64,000 bases of DNA, taken from contig CAVPRI010000001.1 of the NCBI GenBank assembly GCA_963707835.1, positions 992,001 through 1,056,000 on the forward strand. Direction: 5' to 3'. A model generated the notes under the pieces. It was not told the DNA's origin, made no database searches, and worked only from the letters and a program-made list of their open reading frames with translations. The position numbers and the translations under genes are program-made. The stretch comes from Bog-473 sp963707835. Lineage in GTDB: Bacteria > Actinomycetota > Acidimicrobiia > Acidimicrobiales > RAAP-2. Below are positions 46,038-54,929 of this stretch, piece by piece. Positions within the stretch are counted from its first letter, which is position 1. Every line of letters starts with the position of its first letter.

Positions 46038-46686
46038 ATGGCCAACCTGATCGACCCCGAGGTGCTCGAGTACGCGGACGCGCACACCACGGCCCCGTCC
46101 GCGCACCTGACCGCCGTGGACTCGGCCACTCGGGAGGAGTTCACCTCCTGGGGGATGATGGTCGGGCGCCAGGAGGGCCGGTTCCTCGAGGTCCTGGTGT
46201 TCGCCACCCAGGCCACCCGGGTCCTCGAGATCGGGACCTTCACCGGGTACTCGGCCATCGCCATGGCCTCGGGCCTCCCCAAGGGGGGTTCGGTGATCTC
46301 CCTCGAGGTCGACCCGCACCACGCCACCGTGGCGCGGGGCAACATCGCCCAGGCGGGGCTCGAGCACTGCGTGAGCGTGATCGAGGGGCCCGCCCTGCGC
46401 TCCCTCGAGGCACTCCAGGGGCCGTTCGACCTCGTGTTCATCGACGCCGACAAGGTCTCCTACGACGACTACTACGAGGCCGCCCTGCCCAAGCTGGCCG
46501 GCCACGGTCTGATCGTGGTCGACAACACCCTCCAGGGTGGGGGCGTCCTGGCCTCGCGCGAAGGATCCCCATGAGGGGGCACGCGCCCTGCGGGCGTTCA
46601 ACGACAAGGTGGTCAACGACCCGCGGGTGGTGTGCGTGCTCACCACCATCCGCGACGGGGTGACGCTGATTCGCAAGGCCGGGTAG
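46038..46686 (+). CDS. Class I SAM-dependent O-methyltransferase (one frameshift)
   Basis: About 215 residues. The caffeoyl-CoA/catechol O-methyltransferase pattern: ATRVLEIGTFTGYSAIAMA (SAM motif I, about residue 58), ISLEVDPHHATVARGNI, FDLVFIDADKVSYDDYYE (metal Asp), LIVVDNTLQGGGV. After a break near 46560 it ends ALRAFNDKVVNDPRV and TTIRDGVTLIRKAG. The substrate is unknown, and a small-molecule phenol or related hydroxyl is typical. It sits between the ArsA-like pair and the PHP phosphatase on the same strand. Confidence 0.88.
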
Positions 46687-46700
46687 GGGTCGAGCGGGCG

Positions 46701-47588
46701 GTGCTCGATTACCACCTTCACCTGTGGCCGCACGACCAGCGGGACATGCCGCTGCGGCTCGAGCAGGTGGCCGAATACTGCGCTCGGGCGCAGGAGGCCG
46801 GCGTGACCGAACTGGCGCTCACCGAGCACCTCTTCCGTTTTCGCCAGGCCGACGCGTTGGTCGGCGGGTTCTGGGCGGACGACCGGGTGCCTCGACCGCT
46901 GGCGGCCTCGATGGCCGAGTACTGGAGATTCCACGCCACCGCCGACCTCGACGCCTACGTGGAGGCCGCGCTGGCCGCCAAGGAGGCCGGCCTTCCGGTC
47001 GTGCTGGGGCTCGAGGTCGACTACTACGAGGGACGCATGGACGACGTGGCCGACCTCTTGGCCGGCTATCCCTTCGACGTCCTCCTGGGCTCGGTGCACT
47101 GGGTCGGGGGCTGGCGCTTCGACGACCTCGACGACATGACGTCCATGGCCGAGTGGTCGACGCGTGAGGTCGACAGCTGCTGGGAGGCGTACACGCTCGC
47201 CCTCGAGGAGCTGGCGGCGTCGGGGGCGTGTGACGTGCTGGCCCATCCCGACCTGATCAAGGTGGCCGGGCACGTCCCGGCCGCGCCGGCGGAGTGGTGG
47301 GACCGCATCGCCGAGGCGGCCGGAGCCGCCGGCATGGCGGCCGAGCTCTCCTCGGCCGGCTGGCGCAAGCCGGTGGCGGAGCAGTACCCCGCACTCGGCC
47401 TGCTTGAGCGCCTGGTGGCCCGCCGGGTGCCGCTGACCACGGCCTCCGACGCCCACCACAGCGGGCACGTCGCCTATCGGACCGACGACCTCCGGGCGCT
47501 GCTCGCCTCCGTCGGGGTGCGCGCCCTGCAGGGATATCGTGCCCGGCGCCCATACCCGGTGTCGGTGTCGCCGGAGGGGGCGGCCTGA
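46701..47588 (+). CDS. PHP-domain phosphatase (histidinol-phosphatase type)
   Basis: 295 residues from GTG 46701. PHP metal site: DYHLHLWPH (HxH), LALTEHLF, LGLEVDYYEG, LLGSVHWVGGW, DVLAHPDLIK, and SDAHHSGHV with the C-terminal Asp-His. The layout matches HisK-type histidinol-phosphatases, but no his genes are near, so the physiological substrate may differ. Its TGA overlaps the ATG of the downstream PdtaS kinase (TGATG), so the two are translationally coupled. Confidence 0.85.
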   Translation: MLDYHLHLWPHDQRDMPLRLEQVAEYCARAQEAGVTELALTEHLFRFRQADALVGGFWADDRVPRPLAASMAEYWRFHATADLDAYVEAALAAKEAGLPVVLGLEVDYYEGRMDDVADLLAGYPFDVLLGSVHWVGGWRFDDLDDMTSMAEWSTREVDSCWEAYTLALEELAASGACDVLAHPDLIKVAGHVPAAPAEWWDRIAEAAGAAGMAAELSSAGWRKPVAEQYPALGLLERLVARRVPLTTASDAHHSGHVAYRTDDLRALLASVGVRALQGYRARRPYPVSVSPEGAA

Positions 47589-49130
47589 TGGCGACCCCCG
47601 CCGAGCTGGCCGAGAGCCACACGGACCTCAAGCCCGACGAGCTCGAACACCTGCAGCGGCTGCTCGGGAGCTGGAGCGTGCTGGCCGACCTGTCCTTCTC
47701 GGACCTTCTGCTCCTGGTCCCCGTGCGTCACGACGCGGCGGTGGGTCCGCCAACGGCGCTGCCTTCCGAGGAGCCCCGGGAGGCCGACGACCCCGAGTTG
47801 GTCGTGCTGGGCCAGATCCGACCGACCAACCGCCCCACGCTGGTCGACCAGGACCTGGTCGGGCAGACGGTCAACGAGTCGCAGTGGGCCCTGGCGGCCG
47901 AGTGCCTCCACACGGGCGACATGGTGCGCGGCACCATCCAGCACGCGTCGCTCGGCGAGCAGGTGCCCGTCGAGAACATCCCGGTCCGCTACGACGACCG
48001 GATCGTGGCCGTGTTGCTCCGGATCTCGCTCGCGCCGCTCAAGGGCCCGACCTCCATGTACGAGCGGACCTATCTCGACGTCTTCGAGCGCCTGGCCGAC
48101 ATGGTCGCCCAATCCGCCTTCCCCTTCCCCGACGAGGACGTGGGTACCGAGGAGGCACCGCGGGTGAGTGACGGCGTGGTGGTGGTCGACGCCGACGGCC
48201 GGGTGGAGTTCGCCTCGCCGAACGCGCTCAACGCCTTCCACCGCATGGGTATCTACACCCAGCCCGAGGGCCGGCGGTTCGGGGATCTCGATATCGAGGA
48301 GTCCGCCGTCGAGTGGGCCCTGGCCACGGGCCGACCGGTGGTCGAGGAGGTGGAGCGGCGCCCCGACGTGATGGTGCTCGTCCACTGCATCCCGCTGCTC
48401 TCCCACGGTGTGGTGACCGGCGCCATGATCCTCCTGCGTGATGTCACCGACGTCCGGCGCCTCGACCGTCTCCTCCTCTCCAAGGACGCCGCCATCCGGG
48501 AGGTCCACCACCGAGTCAAGAACAATCTGCAGACGATCTCCTCGCTCCTCAGCCTCCAGGCCCGCCGGGTGGGGGACCGGGCGGCGCGCGTGGCGCTGCA
48601 CGAGGCGGAGCGGCGAGTGCGCTCGATCGCCTTGGTCCACGAGATCCTCTCGCGTGATCCGAGTGACCAGGTCCCCTTCGCCGAGATCGTGTCCTCGCTG
48701 GTCCAGATGGCCGAGGACTCGGTGGTCTCGTCGCAGCCCGTGCAGATTTCGGTCCACGGTGACCTCGGCGAGGTGGCAGCCGACGTGGCGACACCACTCG
48801 CCGTCACCGTGGCCGAGTTGCTCCAGAACGCCGTGGAGCACGCCTTCGACCCCGACGGTCCCGCAGGACGGCGCGGAGTCGACCGCCACGGGCCATGTCG
48901 AGCTGCGGCTCTCGAACGCCGACTCGGCCCTCGAGGTCGAGGTGCTTGACGACGGGCACGGACTGCCAGAGGGATTCGACATCGAGCGCACCACGAGCCT
49001 CGGGCTCTCCATCGTCCGCGACCTCGTCGTCAGTCAGCTGGAGGGGAGCATCTCCATGCAGTCACTGCCCGCCTCGGCGGGTGGGGGCACCTGCGTGTCG
49101 ATCTCGGTGCCGGTGCGGGCACCGAGATGA
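47588..49130 (+). CDS. pdtaS: PdtaS-type sensor histidine kinase (one frameshift)
   Basis: About 513 residues, soluble. An N-terminal GAF-like sensor (about 25-185) and a PAS-like domain (about 195-290) lead to a HisKA_2 segment with the phosphoacceptor in REVHHRVKNNLQTISSLLSL near residue 306. An HATPase_c domain follows (VAELLQNAVEHAF; after a break near 48870, VLDDGHGLPEGF, LGLSIVRDLV). PdtaS phosphorylates the ANTAR RNA-binding regulator PdtaR, which is not in this window. The convergent WhiB gene beside it reproduces the pdtaS-whiB1 arrangement of mycobacteria. Confidence 0.92.
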
Positions 49131-49152
49131 GGGACCGGCGTCGCGACCGACG

Positions 49153-49452
49153 TCAGAAGGCGGCGCGCTGCGAGCGCCGGGCGGCGAGCCAAGCCTTGCG
49201 CAGCTTTCGACGCTCGTCCTCAGAGGTCCCGCCCCATACGCCGGACTCCTGGTTGGTGGCCAGGGCGAAGTCGAGGCACGGCTCCACGGCGTCGCAGCTG
49301 CGGCAAACCCGCTTCGCGGCCTCGATCTGGTCGACGGCCGGTCCGGTCGTACCCACGGGGAAGAAGAGGTCGGGCTCAGTGCTGCGGCAGGCGGCCGCAC
49401 GGCGCCAGTCGTCCGCATCCCAATCCACGGTCCGGTTCCACATGAGAGCCAT
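49153..49452 (-). CDS. whiB1: WhiB-family Fe-S transcription factor (WhiB1-like)
   Basis: 99 residues. Four cluster-binding cysteines: C22 (AAACRS), then CRSC at 50/53 and C59 (VEPCLDF). The family turn GVWGGTSEDERRKLRK follows, with a basic tail. It binds a 4Fe-4S cluster, contacts the sigma factor and controls transcription in response to NO or redox. It is identified as WhiB1 by its position convergent with pdtaS. GGAGG lies 10 bp before the ATG. A CRP-type palindrome sits 23 bp upstream. Confidence 0.92.
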   Translation of the reverse strand: MALMWNRTVDWDADDWRRAAACRSTEPDLFFPVGTTGPAVDQIEAAKRVCRSCDAVEPCLDFALATNQESGVWGGTSEDERRKLRKAWLAARRSQRAAF

Positions 49453-49474
49453 CGGGGTATGCCTCCACCAGCAT

Positions 49475-49490
49475 TGTGATCAATTTCACA
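49475..49490. promoter_or_regulatory. CRP-type site upstream of whiB
   Basis: TGTGA-TCAATT-TCACA is a perfect match to the TGTGA-N6-TCACA consensus of CRP/FNR-family regulators. It lies 23-38 bp upstream of the whiB start and about 140 bp upstream of the divergent phosphodiesterase gene. CRP control of whiB1 is established in M. tuberculosis (Rv3676). Here the site is close to the start codon, so it may repress rather than activate. Confidence 0.75.
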
Positions 49491-49526
49491 TGATCGGGCC
49501 CAAGGGTGCCCGTCAGTGAACAGCGG

Positions 49527-49546
49527 GTTAACGCATAGAGGTTAAC
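49527..49546. promoter_or_regulatory. Paired GTTAAC palindromes
   Basis: Two 6-bp palindromes GTTAAC at 49527-49532 and 49541-49546, 14 bp apart start to start, each inside GGTTAACG. They are AT-rich against the background and lie between the divergent whiB and phosphodiesterase genes. They could be -35/-10-like elements or a direct-repeat operator. Confidence 0.35.
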
Positions 49547-49576
49547 GGTCCATCACTGGACCGGCAAGGAGTTTTC

Positions 49577-49612
49577 GTGAAATTTTTGTGCCCCCCGACG
49601 CACGAATCCTGA
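49577..49612 (+). CDS. Possible 11-codon leader ORF
   Basis: A well-placed AAGGAG precedes GTG 49577 by five or six bases. The reading frame gives 11 residues (VKFLCPPTHES) and a TGA ending 18 bp before the phosphodiesterase GTG. Size and spacing suit a leader peptide affecting downstream translation. There is no conservation evidence, and a chance ORF is quite possible. Confidence 0.25.
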   Translation: MKFLCPPTHES

Positions 49613-49630
49613 CGCCAGGGAGAGGCCCCG

Positions 49631-50332
49631 GTGACGGCAGTCTACGCGCACCGGGGTTGTACCGAGGGCTTCGTGGAGAACACTCTCGAGGCGTTCGCCG
49701 AGGCCCGCCGGCTCGGCGCCGACGGGATCGAGCTCGACGTCCGCCTGACCGCGGATGGCGCCTTGGCCGTGCACCACGACGCCGAGATACCCGGAATCGG
49801 CGTCATCGGTCGCCTCGCTGTCGCCGACCTGCCGGTCCACGTGCCCCTGCTGGGCGACGTCCTCGGCGCCTGCGAGGGCCTCGAGGTCAACATCGAGATC
49901 AAGAACGCCCCGGGGGACCCGGCCTGGGACCCGACCGAGGCCGTGGCGGCGCTGATCGCCACTGCCGTGGCGGAGGCCGGCTGGACCGAGCGGGTGCTCG
50001 TGTCGTCCTTCCAGCTCGCAAGTCTGCTGGCCGTGCAGGTGGCCGATCACCGCATCGCCCTCGGTGCGCTGTGGGGGCTGGCCGCGCAGCCGGCGACCGC
50101 CCTGGCCGAGGCGGCCGCGTCGGGGCTCCGCGCCGTGCACCCCTTCGTGGGCATGGTGGATCGCCAGCTCGTCGACCGGGCGCACGCATTGGGCATGGCA
50201 ATCAACGTGTGGACCGTCAATGCCCCCCAGGACCTGCAGGCCATGGTCGATGCGGGGGTCGACGCCGTGATCACCGACCGGATCATCGCGGCGCTCGACG
50301 CCGTCCGGGCCGGGCGGCCCGACAGTCGCTGA
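49631..50332 (+). CDS. ugpQ: Glycerophosphodiester phosphodiesterase
   Basis: 233 residues from GTG 49631 (GGGAGAGG upstream). GDPD barrel motifs: AHRGCTEGFVENTLEAF (catalytic H-R at the start), GIELDVRLTADGALAVHHD (metal Glu/Asp and second catalytic His), VNIEIKN, and VNVWTVN as INVWTVN near the end. No signal peptide, so it is cytosolic, like UgpQ. It releases glycerol-3-phosphate from phospholipid-derived diesters. It is followed by the etf genes. Confidence 0.92.
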   Translation: MTAVYAHRGCTEGFVENTLEAFAEARRLGADGIELDVRLTADGALAVHHDAEIPGIGVIGRLAVADLPVHVPLLGDVLGACEGLEVNIEIKNAPGDPAWDPTEAVAALIATAVAEAGWTERVLVSSFQLASLLAVQVADHRIALGALWGLAAQPATALAEAAASGLRAVHPFVGMVDRQLVDRAHALGMAINVWTVNAPQDLQAMVDAGVDAVITDRIIAALDAVRAGRPDSR

Positions 50333-50415
50333 ACCTGGGCGCCGCGGGAACGCGAAAGCGCCTGTCACCGGGCCGAATGGCGGGCAACGGCGCGGTTCCA
50401 CAAAGATGGTCAGCC

Positions 50416-51192
50416 ATGAACGTCGTCGTATGCGTCAAGCAGATCCCAGACCCGGCGGTGCCCGGGTCGCTCAAACCGGACACCAACACGCTCGACCGAT
50501 CCGGCAAGCTCATCATGGACGATTCGGACAATTACGGCGTCGAGATGGCCTTGCAGCTGGCGGCGGGCGACGGTGACGAGGTGACCCTGGTCTCGATGGC
50601 CCCGGGTGGCGAGACCTCGGGCCTGCGCACCGGACTGGCCATGGGGGCGGCCAAGGCGATCCTCGTCAGCGACGAGGCGCTGGCCGGCAGCGACGCACTG
50701 GGGACGGCCAAGGTGCTGGCGGCCGCCATCGGGCGGGCCAACCCCGACCTGGTCGTGATGGCCACCGAATCGACCGACGGGTACACGGGCACGCTGCCGG
50801 TGCAGGTGGCCGAGCTCCTCGGCATGCCCTCGGTGACCTTCGCCAAGGCGATCACCGTCGACGGCTCGTCGGTAAAGGTCGAGCGTCAGACGGAGGCCGG
50901 GTACGACGAGATCGTCTGCCCCCTGCCGGCCGTGGTGACCGTGACTGCCGGCGTGGTCGAGCCGCGCTACCCGTCCTTCAAGGGGATCATGGCGGCCAAG
51001 TCCAAGCCGGTCGAGAACCTGACCGTGGCCGATCTGGGCGTCGACGCCTCCCAGGTCGGCGCTCCGGGCGCACGCCAGGTGATCTCCGACGTCTCGGCGG
51101 CCGAGGCACGCACCGCCGGCGAGATCGTGGTGGATGAGGGTGACGGCGCGCAGCGTGTCGTGGCCTTCCTCGAGCAGTTGAAGGTGGTCTGA
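50416..51192 (+). CDS. etfB: Electron transfer flavoprotein beta subunit
   Basis: 258 residues from ATG 50416; the frame is open upstream over the previous gene but without family similarity. MNVVVCVKQIPDP opening, DNYGVEMALQLA, DLVVMATESTDGYTGTLPVQVAELLG (AMP-binding region) and VEPRYPSFKGIMAAKSKP (the ETF-beta signature). With EtfA it carries electrons from acyl-CoA dehydrogenases to the quinone pool. The acyl-CoA dehydrogenase at 25.5 kb is a possible partner. Confidence 0.95.
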   Translation: MNVVVCVKQIPDPAVPGSLKPDTNTLDRSGKLIMDDSDNYGVEMALQLAAGDGDEVTLVSMAPGGETSGLRTGLAMGAAKAILVSDEALAGSDALGTAKVLAAAIGRANPDLVVMATESTDGYTGTLPVQVAELLGMPSVTFAKAITVDGSSVKVERQTEAGYDEIVCPLPAVVTVTAGVVEPRYPSFKGIMAAKSKPVENLTVADLGVDASQVGAPGARQVISDVSAAEARTAGEIVVDEGDGAQRVVAFLEQLKVV

Positions 51193-51193
51193 G

Positions 51194-52408
51194 ATGGCGA
51201 TCGACAAGGTCTGGGTGCTCGCCGAGGTGGCCGAAGGCGGCGGGCCGACGCCCGTCACCCTCGAGCTCTTGACAGAGGCACGCTCCGTGGCCACCACCGT
51301 CGAGGCGGTGGCCTGGGGCTCGGACACGGCCTCCCTGGCCGGCCCGTTGGGCGAGTACGGCGCCACCACCGTGTACGACGTGGGCGACCTCGGCGGCGCG
51401 CTGCCCGGCGTGCCCGTGGCGGGGGCCATCGCCGCGCTGATCGCCGGTGGGGACGCCCCCGACGCCGTTCTGCTTCCGGCGACCTACGAGGGTCGTGACG
51501 TGGCCGGGCGCCTGTCGGCCAAGCTCGACCGGCCCGTCCTGACCAACGTGACCGGCCTGGTGGAGTCCGACGGTGCGCTGGCCAGCCAGCACCCGGTTTT
51601 CGGGGGCAGCCACATCGTCACCGCTCGTTTCACCTCGGAGGGTCCCGCCATCTTCGTGATCCGGGCCAAGTCCTTCGCCGCCGAGCCTTCCGGTGGGTCG
51701 GCCGCGGCCGTCACGCCGATCTCGGTGCCCGACCTGTCGGCCACCAACACGGCCAAGGTGGTCGATCGCCACGTCGAGGAGCGCAGCGGTCCCAAGCTCG
51801 ACGAGGCCTCCGTGGTGGTCTCGGGTGGGCGGGGCCTGGGCGAAGCGTCGAACTACGCCCTGATCGAGGAGCTGGCCAAGCTCCTCCACGGGGCGGCGGG
51901 CGCCAGCCGGGCCATCGTCGACGCCGGGTGGGTGCCCTATTCGCACCAGGTGGGACAGACCGGTAAGACGGTCAAGCCGACCGTGTACGTGGCGTGTGGC
52001 ATCTCCGGTGCCACACAACACCTGGTCGGGATGAAGGGCTCAAAGAACATCGTCGCCATCAACAAGGATGCCGAGGCGCCGATCTTCTCGGTGGCCGACC
52101 TCGGGATCGTCGGCGACGTGCACAAGGTGCTCCCCGCACTGATCGAGGCCCTCAAGAGCCAAGGGCTGAGTCGACCGCCGGCGCCCTGGCGCCGGCCGGT
52201 CCTCAGGTTCGCGGGCTCGGAGGGTCGCGGGGCGCCGACCCCTCGCGCCGATGAGGCGTCGCGCCGTGACGCGCCTATGGGCAAGCGAGCACCTGTCCAC
52301 GCCACTCCCGCTGGACGGCGGTACATTCGGCACAGTCCCACCAACTGCTCCCGATGCTCTTTCCCACCATCGACTTCGCCATCTTCTTCGCCGTCGCGTT
52401 CACGGTGA
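51194..52408 (+). CDS. etfA: Electron transfer flavoprotein alpha subunit (3' end doubtful)
   Basis: Starts one base after the etfB stop. The N-terminal domain is followed by the FAD domain (about residues 195-320): VVVSGGRGLGEASNY, AIVDAGWVPYSHQVGQTGKTV, YVACGISGATQHLVGM, IVAINKDAEAPIF and GIVGDVHKVLPALIEALKS. EtfA normally ends there. As read the frame continues for about 80 more Arg/Pro-rich residues, overlapping the MBOAT gene by 55 bp. A TGA at 52167-52169 in another frame gives the normal end, so a one-base error near 52160 is likely. Confidence 0.92.
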   Translation: MAIDKVWVLAEVAEGGGPTPVTLELLTEARSVATTVEAVAWGSDTASLAGPLGEYGATTVYDVGDLGGALPGVPVAGAIAALIAGGDAPDAVLLPATYEGRDVAGRLSAKLDRPVLTNVTGLVESDGALASQHPVFGGSHIVTARFTSEGPAIFVIRAKSFAAEPSGGSAAAVTPISVPDLSATNTAKVVDRHVEERSGPKLDEASVVVSGGRGLGEASNYALIEELAKLLHGAAGASRAIVDAGWVPYSHQVGQTGKTVKPTVYVACGISGATQHLVGMKGSKNIVAINKDAEAPIFSVADLGIVGDVHKVLPALIEALKSQGLSRPPAPWRRPVLRFAGSEGRGAPTPRADEASRRDAPMGKRAPVHATPAGRRYIRHSPTNCSRCSFPPSTSPSSSPSRSR

Positions 52409-53781
52409 ACTGGCTCCTCAACCCGTACACGGGTGGGTGGAAGGTCTCCATGGTGGTGCTGAGCTACGTCTTCTACGGCTGGGTGGGGTGGAGCTACTGC
52501 CTCTTGCTGGCCATCACCACGGTGGTGGCGTTCGTCGGAGGCGCTGCGGTCGCCGCGTCGGGGACGGAGCAGCGGCGGCGACTGGCCATGGGGGCCACGG
52601 TGATCCTCCTCCTCGGGATCCTCGGTTGGTTCAAGTACTACGGCTTCGTCTCGGTCAATCTGGACAACCTCACGCACGGCATCGGCCTCGGTCGAGCCGT
52701 GCCGCTCCTCCAGGTCGGCCTTCCCATTGCCATCTCGTTCTTCACGTTCATGGCGATCAGCTACGTGGTCGACGTCTACCGGCGCGATCTGGAGCCGGCC
52801 AAGCCGCTGGACTTCGCCGTGTACATCTCGTTCTTCCCTCACCTGCTCGCCGGGCCGATCGTGCGCGGCGCGGAGCTCCTGCCCCAGATCAGGCGACGCC
52901 GCGATCCCGAGGCGATCGACTACTCCCGCGCCTTCTGGCTGATCCTGGGCGGGCTGTTCAAGAAGGTCGTGATCTCGTCCTATGTGTCGACCGCCATCGT
53001 GCAGCCCGTGTTCACCTCCCCTTCGCAACACTCGGCTCCGGAGGCGATCTTCGCGGCCTGGGGCTACGCGGTGCAGATCTACTGCGACTTCAGCGGCTAC
53101 ACCGACATCGCCATCGGACTGGCGCTGCTGCTCGGCTTCCGATTCCCGCAGAACTTCGACGCGCCCTATACGGCGCGGACATTGCAGGACTTCTGGCGCC
53201 GGTGGCACATGACGCTGTCGCGCTGGCTTCGTGACTACCTCTATATCCCCCTGGGCGGCAGTGCAGGCACCCAGGGTCAGACGGTGCGCAACATCATGCT
53301 CACCATGGTCCTCGGCGGGCTCTGGCACGGTGCCGCCTGGACGTTCGTCGCCTGGGGCGCCCTCCAAGGGGCGGGCCAGAGTGTGGGGCACCTGCGCCGG
53401 ACCAGCCGGCTGCGCCGTGGCCTTCCGGCGGTGGAGGAGGGGCCGGTGCGGGACTGGGTGCAGCGGTTCCTCACCTTCCAGTTCGTCTGTGTGGGCTGGG
53501 TGTTCTTCAACGCCAGCGGCATGTCGCAGGCTTTCGCCGTGCTCGGGCGGGTCGTGAGCGGGTGGGGGCAGGCCTCTCCGCTAGTCACGCCCCTGCTCGT
53601 GGTCGTCGTCCTCGGCACCCTCGCTCTCCAGTACGTGCCCTCGGTCAGCATCGGGCGGTTGCAGGCGACCTTCTCGCGCCAGCGTGCAGTGGTCCAGGTC
53701 GGGGTCCTCGGGATGGCGCTCCTCGGCATCACTACGTTCGGCCCGGTGGGCGTCGCTCCCTTCATCTACTACCGGTTCTGA
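52354..53781 (+). CDS. MBOAT-family membrane O-acyltransferase (AlgI/PatA-like)
   Basis: 475 residues with about ten membrane spans. MBOAT motifs: PIAISFFTFMAISYVVDVYR, FFPHLLAGPIVRG, YCDFSGYTDIAIGLALLLGF, FWRRWHMTLSRWLRDYLYIPLGG, and the catalytic histidine in VLGGLWHGAAW. The pattern is that of AlgI, which passes acetyl groups across the membrane to an extracellular polymer. The SGNH protein encoded next (1-bp overlap, TGATG) would complete the transfer. The polymer is unknown. Confidence 0.92.
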   Translation: MLFPTIDFAIFFAVAFTVNWLLNPYTGGWKVSMVVLSYVFYGWVGWSYCLLLAITTVVAFVGGAAVAASGTEQRRRLAMGATVILLLGILGWFKYYGFVSVNLDNLTHGIGLGRAVPLLQVGLPIAISFFTFMAISYVVDVYRRDLEPAKPLDFAVYISFFPHLLAGPIVRGAELLPQIRRRRDPEAIDYSRAFWLILGGLFKKVVISSYVSTAIVQPVFTSPSQHSAPEAIFAAWGYAVQIYCDFSGYTDIAIGLALLLGFRFPQNFDAPYTARTLQDFWRRWHMTLSRWLRDYLYIPLGGSAGTQGQTVRNIMLTMVLGGLWHGAAWTFVAWGALQGAGQSVGHLRRTSRLRRGLPAVEEGPVRDWVQRFLTFQFVCVGWVFFNASGMSQAFAVLGRVVSGWGQASPLVTPLLVVVVLGTLALQYVPSVSIGRLQATFSRQRAVVQVGVLGMALLGITTFGPVGVAPFIYYRF

Positions 53782-54890
53782 TGTCCGGCCCCGGCTCGCC
53801 TCCGCACCACGTCGACTGGGAGTCCTCCGCCGACTGGCGCTCGCACCCGCACGCCGAGCTGGCGCCGCCACCCGACCGGCGGGAGCGGGCCCGCTGGACC
53901 CGGGTGCTCGCCCTGGGTGCCGGAGCGTTCGCGCTGTGGTTCCTGCTCTTCGCCCCGACCCTCCAGCACGACGCCCAGGTGTCGCCGGTCGGCACGCGCC
54001 GGACCGTGAGCCTCGACATCACCGGTCCGGTGGCCGCCCTCAGCCGCGCCTTGCAGCTCTCCCACATCGTCTCCCTGACCGGCCGGTCGAACCGCCTGCC
54101 GGGCGGCACCGTCGGGATCACCGGGGCCGGTCCGCTCGCCGCTGGCTCAGTGGGAGCCGCAGGGGTGTCACCGGCACGGCCAGGGACAGGGCCCGGGTCC
54201 GGACCGGCCGTCACCACCTCGACGGTTCCTCCCGACCCGAAGAACCCGACCGCGGCGCACCCGCTGCGCGTTCTGATCGTGGGCGACTCCATCGGCCTCG
54301 ACCTCGGGGGACCGCTTCAATCGGACCTGGCCGGGACCGGCGTGGTGAGCGCGGCCCTCGACGCCCGGGAGAGCACGGGATTGACCCGCCCTGACTACTT
54401 CGACTGGCCCGCCGAGCTCTCCTCCGACGTCAAGGCAGCGCGGCCGCAGCTGGTCGTGATCATGATGGGCGCCAACGACGCCCAGGACTTCCCCGGCCCA
54501 CCCGACGCCCCATTCGGGGCGGCGCAGTGGAACCAGCTCTACGCCCAGCGCGTGGCCCAGTTCATGCAGATCGCCGGGAGCACCGGCGCTGTGGTGGTCT
54601 GGGTGGGCATGCCACCCATGGAGGACCCGACGCTCGACGGGCGGATGCAGGACGTGAACGCGGTCGTCGAGCACCAGGCCTCGCTGGCGCGTCCACCGGT
54701 GACCTTCCTCAGCACGGACAAGACGCTGGGAACCGCGCAGGGCCGGTACACCGCGTTCGTGACCAATGCGTCCGGGCAGGTCGTCAACGTCCGCGCACCC
54801 GACGGGACGCATCTGACCACGGGCGGGGGCCAGGTCGTGGCCCAGCAGGTCATCGCCAAGCTCCAGGCGATGGGCTACCGCATCCCCTGA
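53781..54890 (+). CDS. Membrane-anchored SGNH hydrolase (DUF459 type), partner of MBOAT
   Basis: 369 residues. One membrane helix lies at about 40-60, followed by an extracytoplasmic Pro/Gly/Thr-rich linker and an SGNH domain from about 165. Block I is VGDSIGLDL with the nucleophile serine, block III MMGANDAQD, and block V DGTHLTTGG with the Asp/His pair. In AlgJ/X- and PatB-like proteins this fold transfers acetyl from the MBOAT partner to a polysaccharide. The overlap with the MBOAT gene supports such a pair. Confidence 0.88.
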   Translation: MSGPGSPPHHVDWESSADWRSHPHAELAPPPDRRERARWTRVLALGAGAFALWFLLFAPTLQHDAQVSPVGTRRTVSLDITGPVAALSRALQLSHIVSLTGRSNRLPGGTVGITGAGPLAAGSVGAAGVSPARPGTGPGSGPAVTTSTVPPDPKNPTAAHPLRVLIVGDSIGLDLGGPLQSDLAGTGVVSAALDARESTGLTRPDYFDWPAELSSDVKAARPQLVVIMMGANDAQDFPGPPDAPFGAAQWNQLYAQRVAQFMQIAGSTGAVVVWVGMPPMEDPTLDGRMQDVNAVVEHQASLARPPVTFLSTDKTLGTAQGRYTAFVTNASGQVVNVRAPDGTHLTTGGGQVVAQQVIAKLQAMGYRIP

Positions 54891-54929
54891 GCGGCTGCCC
54901 ATCGGCGACCGCGTCGCGCCTGCGACCTC

